A stretch of DNA of 64,000 nt. Source: Actinoplanes sp. KI2. Lineage in GTDB: Bacteria; Actinomycetota; Actinomycetes; Mycobacteriales; Micromonosporaceae. The position numbers were made by a program, and so were the translations under genes. Positions 40,348 to 49,378 of the stretch are shown in pieces. The stretch's first letter is position 1; each line of letters begins with the position of its first letter. The stretch covers positions 62,001 to 126,000 of the forward strand of contig NZ_JAOSZE010000001.1 in NCBI RefSeq assembly GCF_025630775.1, given 5' to 3'. The notes under the pieces were generated by a model. That model saw only the letters and a list, made by a program, of their open reading frames with translations. It made no database searches and had not been told where the DNA came from.

Positions 40348-41523
40348 CTACCTCGGGGTATGATCAGAGTTCGCTGTGATTCCCCGGTAAATCTGTAGTA
40401 GCCGTTGGGTGAGCACGTCCGGGTGGAAATCGCGCAGATAACGCTTCCGGGCGGCGGCGGCCCGCGGGCCGGCCTCGTCCCGGGCGATCGGCAGCGCCGC
40501 GGCCAGCGCCGCGGGGTCCGGCTCGACGAGCCAGCCGGCCTCGTCGCCGACCAGGTACGGGATGCCACCCACCGCGGTCGCGAGCACGGCCCGGCCGTTC
40601 GCCATCGCCTCGAGGATCACCGTGGGTAGCACGTCGTTCCAGGTCGAGGTGGCCAGCACGACCGCCGACTGCCGGCGGGCCTCGTCGACCCCGGCCCGGT
40701 CGAGCACGCCGAGGTAGGTGACGTCCGAGCGCTCGGCCGCCGCCTTCTCCGCCAGCGGCCGCAGTTCGCCGTCGCCGGCGATCCGGAGCGGGCCGAGGCT
40801 GCCGTCCGGGTGCCGTTGCCAGGCGTCCAGCAGCAGGGCCAGCCCCTTCTCCGGGGAGAGGCGGGCGGCGTAGAGGAAACCCGCGCCGATCGGAGCGGGC
40901 TCGCCCGGGTCGGGCAGGCCGTTCGGCTTCACCACGATCCGGTCGTCCGGGATGCCGTAGTCGCGCAGGTGCGCCGCGATCCGATCGGTCAGCGCGATGA
41001 ACCGGTCGACCGAGCGCCAGGTCGGCCGGTGCACCGCCAGCGTGGTGGCCATCAGCGCGCTCTGCGCCGCCGACCCGCGGTAACACCGGTGCTGCACGGC
41101 CGGCCAGCCGAGCGCCTTGCCCCGGCAGTCCTGGCAGTTGTGCCCGTCCCGGAAATACAGGCCGGAGGAGCAGACCTGGCGGTAGTTGTGCACGGTCTGG
41201 ATCACCGGCACGCCGTGTGCGTGCGCCGTCCGGATCACCCAGGGCGACAGCAGCGGGTACGGGTTGTGCAGGTGCAGCACGTCCGGGCGCTCGGCGGTCA
41301 GCAGCCGGGACAGGTCCTGCTGGGCGGCCCGGCCGTAGATCGGCGACAGCGGCAGCAGCACCTTCTGCACGGCCGGGAGCTGCCCGATCGAGTCGGAGCT
41401 GCGCTGGAACGGCAGCACCTCGACACCGGCCGCGCGCAGCTGCGCGATCTCGGTGTCCACGATGACGTTCTCACCGGAGGGGATCGCCTCCCGGTAGCGG
41501 TTGTGCGCGACGACCACCTTCAC
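40348..41523 (-). CDS. Glycosyltransferase family 4 protein
   Basis: About 391 residues from GTG 41523 (VKVVVAHNRYREAIPSGENV). GT-B fold: an N-terminal acceptor domain with 'D-V-L-H-L-H-N-P-Y-P-L-L-S' and a Cys-rich loop ('C-Q-D-C-R-G-K', 'H-R-C-Y-R-G'), then the donor domain 'F-L-Y-A-A-R-L-S-P-E-K-G' and E-x7-E at 'P-T-V-I-L-E-A-M-A-N-G-R'. It should build a cell-envelope glycan from a sugar nucleotide. The Cys-rich loop is common in this clade and may bind zinc. Divergent from the Fpg/Nei gene by only 24 bp. Confidence 0.9.
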   Translation of the reverse strand: MKVVVAHNRYREAIPSGENVIVDTEIAQLRAAGVEVLPFQRSSDSIGQLPAVQKVLLPLSPIYGRAAQQDLSRLLTAERPDVLHLHNPYPLLSPWVIRTAHAHGVPVIQTVHNYRQVCSSGLYFRDGHNCQDCRGKALGWPAVQHRCYRGSAAQSALMATTLAVHRPTWRSVDRFIALTDRIAAHLRDYGIPDDRIVVKPNGLPDPGEPAPIGAGFLYAARLSPEKGLALLLDAWQRHPDGSLGPLRIAGDGELRPLAEKAAAERSDVTYLGVLDRAGVDEARRQSAVVLATSTWNDVLPTVILEAMANGRAVLATAVGGIPYLVGDEAGWLVEPDPAALAAALPIARDEAGPRAAAARKRYLRDFHPDVLTQRLLQIYRGITANSDHTPR

Positions 41524-41547
41524 GCCGGAAACGCTACCGTTGAGGGC

Positions 41548-42408
41548 GTGCCCGAACTCCCCGAGGTCGAGGCGCTCGCGGCCTATCTGCGTGAGCGCGC
41601 GGTCGGCCACACCGTGCAGCGCCTCGAGGTCTCCTCGTTCAGCGCGCTGAAGACCTATGACCCGCCCGCCTCCGCCGTCGCCGGGATGACGGTCCGCGAC
41701 GCCGGGCGGCACGGCAAATTCCTGGACCTGGGCCTCGGCGACGACCTGCACCTGGTCGTCCACCTCGCCCGGGCCGGCTGGCTGCACTACCGCGACTCGT
41801 TCAAGTCGCCGGCGCCGCTCAAGCCGGGCAGCGGCCCGATCGCGCTGCGGATGCGGCTCGACGACGGCTCCGGCTTCGACCTGACCGAGGCCGGCACGCA
41901 GAAGTCGCTGGCCGCATACCTCGTGCGCGACCCGGCCGAGGTGCCCGGCGTGTCCCGCCTCGGCCCGGACGCGCTGGCCGTCTCCGAGGCCGAGTTCGCC
42001 GAGCGCATCCGCTCCCGCAACGGCCAGATCAAGGGCGTGCTCACCGATCAGGAGGTGCTCGCCGGGATCGGCAACGCGTACTCCGACGAGATTCTGCACG
42101 TGGCCAAGATGTCGCCCTTCGCACTCACTGGGAAGATCACCGACGAGCAGATGAACGCGCTGTACACGGCGATGCGCGAGGTGGAGACCGACGCGGTGGC
42201 CCGGTCGGTGGGGCAGAAGGCGGCCGAGCTCAAGGGCGAGAAGAGGGCGGGCATGCGGGTGCACGCGCGTACCGGTCTGCCCTGCCCGGTCTGCGGAGAC
42301 ACGGTGCGGGAGGTTTCCTTCGCCGACAAGTCACTGCAGTATTGCGCTACGTGTCAGACGGGTGGCAAACCCCTGGCAGACCGCCGTCTCTCTAAGCTAA
42401 TTCGATAG
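41548..42408 (+). CDS. Fpg/Nei family DNA glycosylase/AP lyase
   Basis: 286 residues from GTG 41548. The N-terminus V-P-E-L-P-E-V-E places Pro at position 2 and Glu at position 3, the catalytic residues after Met removal. 'G-R-H-G-K-F-L' carries the conserved Lys; the H2TH region is 'G-I-G-N-A-Y-S-D-E-I-L-H'; the C-terminal zinc finger is C-P-V-C...C-A-T-C. Excises oxidised bases. At 286 residues it is full length. Whether it acts as MutM or Nei is not decided by motifs alone. Confidence 0.93.
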   Translation: MPELPEVEALAAYLRERAVGHTVQRLEVSSFSALKTYDPPASAVAGMTVRDAGRHGKFLDLGLGDDLHLVVHLARAGWLHYRDSFKSPAPLKPGSGPIALRMRLDDGSGFDLTEAGTQKSLAAYLVRDPAEVPGVSRLGPDALAVSEAEFAERIRSRNGQIKGVLTDQEVLAGIGNAYSDEILHVAKMSPFALTGKITDEQMNALYTAMREVETDAVARSVGQKAAELKGEKRAGMRVHARTGLPCPVCGDTVREVSFADKSLQYCATCQTGGKPLADRRLSKLIR

Positions 42409-42563
42409 CCTCCGTAATTACCCTGTGTGCGTAGGCGACTCGCAGTGGTATAGCCCGCACGACGTACGCTCGCCAACCCGGGTTCCATCGGTATAGTGGC
42501 CCGGTCCCAGGCAACCCGCGCGGCGCGCGAGGGGTCGGCCGAGTTGGCTGAGCCCGAAAGGTC

Positions 42564-44177
42564 GTGGCGGTGCGTAATCTTTTCCGGATGCGGGAGGACG
42601 TAGGCGACGTGACGACAAGCCTGCATCGTCCAGTTACCGACAGCAGCCGGAGCAAGCCCGTGCCGTACGACAGCTTCGAGTGGCAGCAGGAGCAGTCGCC
42701 GAGCAACGGCGTTCCCCGATCAGCCTGGAACCGGACGCACAAGCGCCTGTCGCGCTGGCACCGCCCGTACACGATGATCTTGGTCGGCTTGGACCTGATC
42801 GCCGTCCTCGCGGCGAGCTGGCTCACGGCCGCGGTGCTGGAGAAGGCGAAGACCGGGTTCCGCCACAAGGACTGGGGCTTCCTGCACGACGCCGGGCTGT
42901 TCTCCTTCTTCGCGTACGTGGTGCTGCCGCTCGGCTGGCTGATCCTGCTCTGGGCCAACGGCACCTACGACCGGCGCTACCTGGGCCTGGGCAGCGAGGA
43001 GTTCAAGCGGATCGTGCGCTGCTCGGTTACCGTCGTGGCCTGCGTGTCGCTGCTCGCGTTCGCCACCCAGACCACGCTGTCGCGTGGCACGGTCGCCATG
43101 GTGTCGCTGAGCGCCCTGATCTTCCTGCTGATCGACCGGGTGATCGCCCGGCAGGTGCTGCACATAGCGCGCCGCCGCACCGGCCACGGCGCCCATCGGA
43201 TGATCCTGGTCGGCACCCTGCCCGAGGCGCTCGAGGTCTACACCGCGGTCACCCGCAGCCCGGCGGCCGGCCTCATCCCCGTCGCCATTCACCTCACCGA
43301 CGGCTTCGCCGCCGCCCGCGGCCTCGAGACACCGGTTCCCGTGTACGCGGCCCGCGACGTCCTGTCCCTGGTTCGCGAGGTCGGCGCCGACACGATCGCG
43401 GTGTGCGGCTCGGCCAGCGCCGAGCCCGGCGAGCTGCGCCGGTTGGCCTGGCAGCTCGAGGGCACCGGTGTCGACCTGGTGGTCGCCCCGCAGCTCACCG
43501 ACATCGCCGGCCCGCGGGTACACATTCGCCCGATCGAGGGACTTCCGCTGCTGCACGTCGAGGAGCCGACCCTGTCCGGCCCCGGCTGGCTGGTGAAGAA
43601 CCTGCTCGACCGTGTGGCGGCCGGCCTCGGCCTGCTCCTGCTCAGCCCCTTCCTGCTGTTCATCGCGATCGGCATCCGGATCTCCGACCCGGGCCCGGTC
43701 TTCTTCCGCCAGCCGCGGGTCGGCCACGAGGGCCGCACCTTCCGGGTGTGGAAGTTCCGCACGATGTACGTGGACGCCGAGGAGCGCAAGGCCACGCTCG
43801 AGGAGCTCAACGAGTCCGACGGCATGATGTTCAAGATGAAGGAGGATCCCCGGATCTTCTCCTTCGGCAGCAAACTGCGCGCCACCTCGATGGACGAGCT
43901 GCCTCAGCTGATCAACGTGCTGCGCGGCGAGATGTCGCTGGTCGGACCCCGCCCGCTGCCCGCCGAGGACGGCGACTACCTGGGCGACGTCCGGCGGCGG
44001 CTGCTCGTGCGTCCGGGCATGACAGGCCTGTGGCAGGTCTCCGGGCGTTCCGACCTGTCCTGGGACGAAGCGGTCCGGCTCGACCTGTACTACGTCGACA
44101 ACTGGTCCCTGACGTACGACCTCGGGATCCTCTGGCGGACGATCTGGGTGGTCCTAAAGCGCAAGGGCGCTTACTAA
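42564..44177 (+). CDS. Polyprenyl-phosphate hexose-1-phosphate transferase (exopolysaccharide initiation)
   Basis: 537 residues. Four or five N-terminal TM segments (about residues 70-190), a CoA-binding-like Rossmann region, then the C-terminal catalytic core: 'D-R-V-A-A-G-L-G-L-L-L-L-S-P', 'F-R-V-W-K-F-R-T-M', 'K-L-R-A-T-S-M-D-E-L-P-Q-L-I-N-V-L-R-G-E-M-S-L-V-G-P-R-P' and 'P-G-M-T-G-L-W-Q-V-S-G-R-S'. This is the WbaP/CpsE-type enzyme that starts a glycan by loading a sugar-phosphate onto undecaprenyl phosphate. GTG 42564 follows GAAAGG. The preceding 155 bp should hold its promoter. Confidence 0.94.
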   Translation: MAVRNLFRMREDVGDVTTSLHRPVTDSSRSKPVPYDSFEWQQEQSPSNGVPRSAWNRTHKRLSRWHRPYTMILVGLDLIAVLAASWLTAAVLEKAKTGFRHKDWGFLHDAGLFSFFAYVVLPLGWLILLWANGTYDRRYLGLGSEEFKRIVRCSVTVVACVSLLAFATQTTLSRGTVAMVSLSALIFLLIDRVIARQVLHIARRRTGHGAHRMILVGTLPEALEVYTAVTRSPAAGLIPVAIHLTDGFAAARGLETPVPVYAARDVLSLVREVGADTIAVCGSASAEPGELRRLAWQLEGTGVDLVVAPQLTDIAGPRVHIRPIEGLPLLHVEEPTLSGPGWLVKNLLDRVAAGLGLLLLSPFLLFIAIGIRISDPGPVFFRQPRVGHEGRTFRVWKFRTMYVDAEERKATLEELNESDGMMFKMKEDPRIFSFGSKLRATSMDELPQLINVLRGEMSLVGPRPLPAEDGDYLGDVRRRLLVRPGMTGLWQVSGRSDLSWDEAVRLDLYYVDNWSLTYDLGILWRTIWVVLKRKGAY

Positions 44178-44186
44178 GCTCTGCGC

Positions 44187-45380
44187 ATGGCTGGACGGGT
44201 CGGCAGTGCCCTCGCGGTCGTCGCCGTGCTCGTCGCCCTCGCGGCCGCGGTCATGGCCGTCGTCCGGCTGCGGGGCCGCCGGGGCATCGCCACGGTCATG
44301 CAGCGGGCCACCTACGACGTGTTGCACACCGCGGCGCTCGCGGCCGAGCCGCTGCGTGGCGGGCTGACCTCGGCGACCGCGGGCAAGGCGATCCGGCATC
44401 TGCGGTCGCTGGTCGGGGCGGTCGGGATGACCATCGACGACGGCAACAAATGCCTCGCCTTCGACGGGCACGGCACCCACCACGGCGACCAGTTCACCGC
44501 GGCCAGCAAGCGGGCCCTCACCGGCCACCGCTCGATCGTGCTCACCGCCGCCGACCTACCCTGCGACCGGGTCGACTGCATGGTGCGCGGCGCGGTGGTG
44601 GCACCCCTGGCCGGTCCGGACGGCCGGGCCACCGCGGCGCTCGTCGCGATCGCCGACGACCAGCCGGCCCCCGGGCTCGTCCAGGCCACCGCCGAGGCCG
44701 CCCGCTGGGCCGGCTCGCAGATAGCGCTCGCCGAGCTCGACTCGTCCCGGGAACGGCTCGCCCGGGCCGAGGTGCGGGCGCTGCGGGCACAGATCAGCCC
44801 GCACTTCATCTACAACGCGCTGACCGCGATCGCGTCCTTCGTGCGGACCGACCCCGAGCGGGCCCGCGAGCTGATCCTCGAGTTCGCCGAGTTCACCCGC
44901 TACTCCTTCCGGGCGCACGGCGAGTTCACCACGCTCGCCGAGGAGCTGCGCTCGATCGACCGCTACCTGACCATCGAGCGCGCCCGGTTCGGCGACCGTC
45001 TCCAGGTACGCCTGCAGATCGCCCCCGAGGTCCTGCCCGTCGGCCTGCCGTTCCTGTGCCTTCAGCCGCTGGTCGAGAACGCCGTCCGGCACGGACTGTC
45101 CCGAAAGCCCGGCGTCGGTATGGTGAGCATCGAGGCCCGCGATGCGGGCGCCGAGTGCCACATCACGGTCGAGGACGACGGCGTCGGGATGGACCCGGCG
45201 GTCTTCGCCCCCGACCGCCCGGAGACCGACGACGGGCAGCACGTCGGCCTCACCAACGTGGATGAGCGGCTGCGCTCGGTCTTCGGCGATCATTTCGGCC
45301 TGGTGGTGGAGACCGCGCCCGGCGCGGGAACGAAGGTGAGCATGCGGGTGCCGAAATTCCATCCCGGGGTACGGGCGTGA
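44187..45380 (+). CDS. LytS/YehU-type sensor histidine kinase
   Basis: 397 residues. One N-terminal TM segment, a GAF-like middle region (about residues 50-180), then the HisKA-like 'A-Q-I-S-P-H-F-I-Y-N-A-L' phosphoacceptor motif of the LytS group and an ATPase domain with 'Q-P-L-V-E-N-A-V-R-H-G' and 'V-E-D-D-G-V-G-M'. It phosphorylates the LytTR regulator encoded by the next gene, which overlaps its stop by four bases. In actinomycetes such pairs often neighbour SSF acetate symporters; here an SSF gene is 7 kb downstream. Confidence 0.93.
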   Translation: MAGRVGSALAVVAVLVALAAAVMAVVRLRGRRGIATVMQRATYDVLHTAALAAEPLRGGLTSATAGKAIRHLRSLVGAVGMTIDDGNKCLAFDGHGTHHGDQFTAASKRALTGHRSIVLTAADLPCDRVDCMVRGAVVAPLAGPDGRATAALVAIADDQPAPGLVQATAEAARWAGSQIALAELDSSRERLARAEVRALRAQISPHFIYNALTAIASFVRTDPERARELILEFAEFTRYSFRAHGEFTTLAEELRSIDRYLTIERARFGDRLQVRLQIAPEVLPVGLPFLCLQPLVENAVRHGLSRKPGVGMVSIEARDAGAECHITVEDDGVGMDPAVFAPDRPETDDGQHVGLTNVDERLRSVFGDHFGLVVETAPGAGTKVSMRVPKFHPGVRA

Positions 45381-46123
45381 GTCTCGTCGTCCTGGCGGTC
45401 GACGACGAGCCGCCCGCCCTGGACGAGCTGGCCTATCTGCTGAACGCGGACGGGCGAGTGGCCCACGTGCACCGGGCCGGGGACGCCACCGAGGCGCTGC
45501 GGGTGCTGCGGGACACCGAGGTGGACGCGGTCTTCCTGGACATCCGGATGCCCGGCCTGGACGGCATGGAACTGGCCCGCATCCTGCGCCGCTTCGCCCG
45601 CCCGCCGGCGATCGTCTTCGTGACCGCGTACGACGACGGCGCGGTGGACGCCTTCGACCTGGGCGTGACGGATTACGTCCGGAAGCCGGTGCGCGCCGAG
45701 CGGCTGGGCGAGTCGCTGCGGCGGGTGGCGGGGGTGCGGCTCTCGTCCGCGCCGGTCCCGGCGGGTGGTCCGGCGGACGAGCCGGCGATTCCGGTCGAGC
45801 TGGCCGGCACCACCCGGATGCTGCCGCGCTCGTCGGTGCGCTGGGTCGAGGCGCAGGGTGACTACGCCCGGCTGCACACGGCGGACGCGTCACACCTCGT
45901 GCGGGTCTCGCTGGCGACCCTGGCCGATCGCTGGGCGGATGCCGGGTTTGTTCGCATTCACCGGTCGTATCTGGTGCAGATCCGCCTGATCGCCGAGCTG
46001 CGGCTGACGGGATCGGGCTACGTGGTGGCGGTGGACGGGGTGGAGTTGCCGGTCAGCAGGCGCCACACCCGAGAGCTGAAGGACAAGCTGATCAGGGCCG
46101 CCAAGCACGACTGGACCCGCTGA
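45377..46123 (+). CDS. LytTR-family response regulator
   Basis: 248 residues. Receiver domain: 'A-V-D-D-E-P-P-A', phosphoacceptor Asp in 'V-F-L-D-I-R-M-P-G', Thr in 'F-V-T-A-Y', Lys in 'V-R-K-P-V'. C-terminal LytTR DNA-binding domain: 'W-V-E-A-Q-G-D-Y-A-R-L-H', 'F-V-R-I-H-R-S-Y-L-V' and 'L-P-V-S-R-R-H'. GTG start at 45377 overlaps the kinase stop. The target promoter is not visible nearby. Confidence 0.94.
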   Translation: MSLVVLAVDDEPPALDELAYLLNADGRVAHVHRAGDATEALRVLRDTEVDAVFLDIRMPGLDGMELARILRRFARPPAIVFVTAYDDGAVDAFDLGVTDYVRKPVRAERLGESLRRVAGVRLSSAPVPAGGPADEPAIPVELAGTTRMLPRSSVRWVEAQGDYARLHTADASHLVRVSLATLADRWADAGFVRIHRSYLVQIRLIAELRLTGSGYVVAVDGVELPVSRRHTRELKDKLIRAAKHDWTR

Positions 46124-46132
46124 TTCCCCCTC

Positions 46133-46185
46133 GCATCCACACGGTTTTCCACAGCCTCACAACGTTCTCCACAGAGTTATCCACA
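46133..46185 (+). promoter_or_regulatory. Cluster of DnaA-box-like motifs upstream of the subtilase
   Basis: Three 9-mers TTTTCCACA (46145), TTCTCCACA (46165) and TTATCCACA (46177, the perfect consensus) plus a weaker GCATCCACA (46133) lie on one strand at intervals of 12, 20 and 12. A further TTCTCCACA is at 49229, just past the gene. No replication gene is near, so this is not called an origin. Confidence 0.6.
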
Positions 46186-46301
46186 GGCTCGTTCCGAGAA
46201 TCGTTCATAAAACGCCGCCAAAAGTCTGTGTCAGGGATCTTGACTTCATCACTACACTGCCCAAGCCAATACCCTGATCGTCAATACCACGGGGCAGGAA
46301 C

Positions 46302-49169
46302 ATGTCGTTTCGCCGCTATGCGGTAGCGGGGCTCGCGCTGGTCGCGCTCGTTCCCATCAGCCAGATCGCGTTCGCCGACACCCAGCCGCAGCCACCTCAG
46401 CGGCCCACGTTCAAGCAGTTTGCCGGAGCGGCCCGCAAGCACGCGGCCCAGCAGAAGTTCGACCCGCACACGGTGCTGGTGCGGTTCAAGTCCGGCCTCT
46501 CGGCCACGACGAAGAACAAGGCGCTGAGCAAGCGCAGTGTCAGCAGCCTGGGCGCCGTCGAGGGCACCGGATTCGTCAAGGTCCACACCGACGGCTCCGC
46601 GGCCGACGCGCTTCGCCAGCTGCGCGCCGACCCGGCGGTCAGCGCGGCGTCGCTGGACTACAAGCGGCAGATCACCGCTACGCCCAATGACCCCGGCTAC
46701 ACGTACGGTGACCAGGACTATCTCAAGACGGTTCGGGTGCCGCAGGCGTGGGACCGCACCAAGGGCTCCACCGCGCAGCTGATCGCCGTGGTCGACACCG
46801 GCGTCAACGGCGCACACGAGGACCTGAAGGGCCGCACGGTCGCCGGCTACAACGCCATCACGAACACGGCCATCGCCGCCGGCGCCAAGAGCGACGACAA
46901 CGGCCACGGCTCGATGGTCGCCGGGATCGCGGCCGCCAACACCAACAACAGCATCGGGGTCGCCGGCGTCGCCTGGACCGGGCGGGTCATGCCGGTCAAG
47001 GCGCTGGACAAGGAAGGCTCCGGCTGGGACTCGGACATCGCCAGGGGCGTCACCTGGGCAGCCGACCACGGCGCGAAGGTCATCAACCTGTCCCTCGGCG
47101 GCCCGGACGACGACGCCGTCCTGCACGACGCGATCAAGTACGCCACCAACAAGGGCGCGCTGGTCGTGGTGGCGGCGGGCAACAGCGGCGACAACGCGCC
47201 GCAGTACCCGGCCGTCTACCCGGAGGTGCTCGCGGTCGGTGCCACCGACCACGCCGGCAACCTCACCGACTTCAGCACCTACGGTGACTGGGTCGACGTG
47301 GCCGCCCCCGGCTACGCCATCGTCTCCACCGGCCCGGGCCTGGACCCCGCCAACGGTCCGGGCGAGGACTACTACATCGGCGACGGCACCTCTTTCGCCG
47401 CGCCGATCGTCTCCGGCGTGGCCGCGCTGGTGCGCTCCGAGTATCCGGCCCTGACGGTGGGCCAGGTGATCAGCCGGCTGAAGCTCACCGCCCGGGACGC
47501 GGGCCCGCGCGGTCTCGACCCGTACTACGGCTACGGCGTCGTGGACGCGTTCGCCGCGACCGGCGGCGCCTGGACCACCGACTTCCCGCAGCGGGCCCTC
47601 GGGACCGGCGAGCCCAACGACGTCCCCGCCCGGGCCACGTCGTTCTCCGGCTCGGTCACCGGCACGTTCGCCGTGGAGGGCGACGCCGACTGGTACCGCT
47701 TCACCTCGGCCGGCGCCCCGGCGACCGTCCGGGTGGTGCCGGCGGTGGACGACCCGCAGCACTGGGCGCAGAACGCCAACCCGGCGCTGGCCGTGTACGA
47801 CCAGGACCTGCACGTCGTCGGCCAGGCCGACACCGGATCCTGGGGCGTTCCCGAGTCGCTGTCGCTGAACCTCACCGCGGGCACCTACTACGTCAAGGTG
47901 CGCAACGTCAACGGCGGTGCGGACACCCGGTCGTACACGCTCTCGGTCGGGTCGGCCTCCGGCGGCTCCTTGCCGGTCGGTCAGCAGGAATGGGTGCGGG
48001 ACGCCAGCCCGGCCGACTTCGCCACCGGGCAGCCGGTTGCCACCCAGCCCACGGTCACCTTCCAGCGCGACGTGGACGCCTCCTCGGTCACCAGCGACAC
48101 CGTCCGGTTGCTGAGCGGGCGCACCGGTGCCGCGGTGGCGGCCACGGTCGCGTACGACTCGGACACCAAGACCGCAACGCTCACTCCGTCGGCCGCGCTG
48201 CAGGACAACACCCCCTACCGGATCGTGGTGAGTGGGCTGCTCGACAGCACCAACACCGGCCAGGGCGCGCCGTACACCAGCACGTTCACGACCGTCAACC
48301 TCGCGCCGGCGGCCGTGACCAACCTCAAGGCGACCGGTGGGACTAGGGCGGCGGCGCTGTCCTGGACCCTCCCGTCGATCACCGACCTCGACCAGGTGAT
48401 CGTGCGGATGGCCGCCGGCAACACCGCTCCCTCCGGTCCGACGGCGGGCACGGCGGTGTACGCCGGCACGGGTAGCAGCGCGACGGTCACCGGCCTGACC
48501 TCGGGCGCGACCTACACCTTCGCGGCGTGGGTCCGGGACCGCTCCGGCAAGTACAGCCCGGTGGCGACCATCCAGCTGCTCGGCACCACGCTCGCCATCA
48601 ACAGCAGCTCCACCGCGCTGACCTACGGCGGCTCGGTGACGTTGTACGGCCGGCTGATCGGGCCGAGCAACGGGGCCGGGGTCACCGGCCAGCCGGTGCA
48701 GCTGTACAGCCGGCGCAAGGGCACTACCGCGTGGACGCTGCTGGCCACCGTGACCAGCGGCACCAACGGGGCGGTCTCGTTCGTCAACAAGCCGACGTAC
48801 AGCACCGACTACTACTGGGCCTTCCGGAACTCGACCGCGTACGTCGGCAACGCCAGCGCGGTGCGGACGGTCGGCGTCAGCACCACGGTGTCGTCGACGC
48901 TGTCGAAGACGTCGTTCCCGCTGGGCGGGACGGTGTACATCTACGGCTCCGTGACGCCGAGCCACGCGGGTCAGACGGTGTACCTGCAGCGGTACCTCGG
49001 CGGAGGCAAGTGGCAGAACGTGACGAGCAGGGCGCTGTCGTCGACCAGCGGCTACTCGATCGCGATCAAGCCGACCTCGAAGGGCACCTACTACTACCGG
49101 ATCTACAAGCCGGCTGACACCGACCACTCGGCCGGTTACAGCCCGATCCGCAACTTCAAGGTCTCCTGA
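46302..49169 (+). CDS. Secreted subtilisin-family (S8) serine peptidase with multiple beta-domains
   Basis: 955 residues with a signal peptide to about residue 26. A propeptide (about 30-125) precedes the S8 domain with Asp165 (AVVDTG), His202 (NGHGSMVAG), Asn294 and Ser364 (GTSFAAPIVSG). Next are a pre-peptidase C-terminal-like domain (about 430-550), an SbsA/Big_5-like Ig domain (560-660), a fibronectin type III domain (660-760) and a C-terminal repeat region with 'T-L-Y-G-R-L' and 'V-Y-I-Y-G-S-V' modules. All catalytic residues are intact. Likely an extracellular or wall-bound protease. Its upstream region carries DnaA-like boxes and its downstream a strong palindrome. Confidence 0.93.
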   Translation: MSFRRYAVAGLALVALVPISQIAFADTQPQPPQRPTFKQFAGAARKHAAQQKFDPHTVLVRFKSGLSATTKNKALSKRSVSSLGAVEGTGFVKVHTDGSAADALRQLRADPAVSAASLDYKRQITATPNDPGYTYGDQDYLKTVRVPQAWDRTKGSTAQLIAVVDTGVNGAHEDLKGRTVAGYNAITNTAIAAGAKSDDNGHGSMVAGIAAANTNNSIGVAGVAWTGRVMPVKALDKEGSGWDSDIARGVTWAADHGAKVINLSLGGPDDDAVLHDAIKYATNKGALVVVAAGNSGDNAPQYPAVYPEVLAVGATDHAGNLTDFSTYGDWVDVAAPGYAIVSTGPGLDPANGPGEDYYIGDGTSFAAPIVSGVAALVRSEYPALTVGQVISRLKLTARDAGPRGLDPYYGYGVVDAFAATGGAWTTDFPQRALGTGEPNDVPARATSFSGSVTGTFAVEGDADWYRFTSAGAPATVRVVPAVDDPQHWAQNANPALAVYDQDLHVVGQADTGSWGVPESLSLNLTAGTYYVKVRNVNGGADTRSYTLSVGSASGGSLPVGQQEWVRDASPADFATGQPVATQPTVTFQRDVDASSVTSDTVRLLSGRTGAAVAATVAYDSDTKTATLTPSAALQDNTPYRIVVSGLLDSTNTGQGAPYTSTFTTVNLAPAAVTNLKATGGTRAAALSWTLPSITDLDQVIVRMAAGNTAPSGPTAGTAVYAGTGSSATVTGLTSGATYTFAAWVRDRSGKYSPVATIQLLGTTLAINSSSTALTYGGSVTLYGRLIGPSNGAGVTGQPVQLYSRRKGTTAWTLLATVTSGTNGAVSFVNKPTYSTDYYWAFRNSTAYVGNASAVRTVGVSTTVSSTLSKTSFPLGGTVYIYGSVTPSHAGQTVYLQRYLGGGKWQNVTSRALSSTSGYSIAIKPTSKGTYYYRIYKPADTDHSAGYSPIRNFKVS

Positions 49170-49183
49170 CCCCACTGACGCCT

Positions 49184-49215
49184 GGGGCCCACGCGGCATA
49201 TGCCGCGTGGGCCCC
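49184..49215 (+). terminator. Perfect 32-bp palindrome terminator after the subtilase
   Basis: The arms GGGGCCCACGCGGCA and TGCCGCGTGGGCCCC are perfectly complementary around a central TA. It starts 15 bases after the stop and can form a 14-15 bp stem in RNA. No long T run follows. Confidence 0.85.
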
Positions 49216-49378
49216 TCGTGTATTCAGCTTCTCCACAGGTCGTTCACAAACTCACCGCCCGGTCTGCACGCATGATCAATAGGCTGCCGCTCGAAGGTTG
49301 GCCGGTGGTCACGGGGGCACACCGGCGGCCTTGTCCCCTCGGGGTTAGATGGCGGGGGCGTAGCGGGAGGTGGCGGCG

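Noticed and set aside
42409..42563. Second tRNA or small gene before the polyprenyl glycosylphosphotransferase
   Set aside because: No cloverleaf or conserved frame; likely just a promoter region.
46240..46258. TTGACT and TACACT as a promoter for the subtilase
   Set aside because: The two hexamers are only seven bases apart, too close for a sigma-70 promoter.
46130..46301. Chromosomal replication origin (oriC)
   Set aside because: Only four or five DnaA-like boxes, no dnaA, dnaN, recF, gyrB or parAB nearby and no long AT-rich unwinding stretch.
46302..49169. Mycosin (MycP) of a type VII system
   Set aside because: It has no C-terminal TM anchor, carries several beta-domains and is 13 kb from eccB.
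46281..49199. Very long antisense open frame (about 970 codons) opposite the subtilase
   Set aside because: It is a by-product of strong GC3 bias; its translation is Arg/Gly/Val/His-rich with no domain, while the plus frame has an intact S8 protease.
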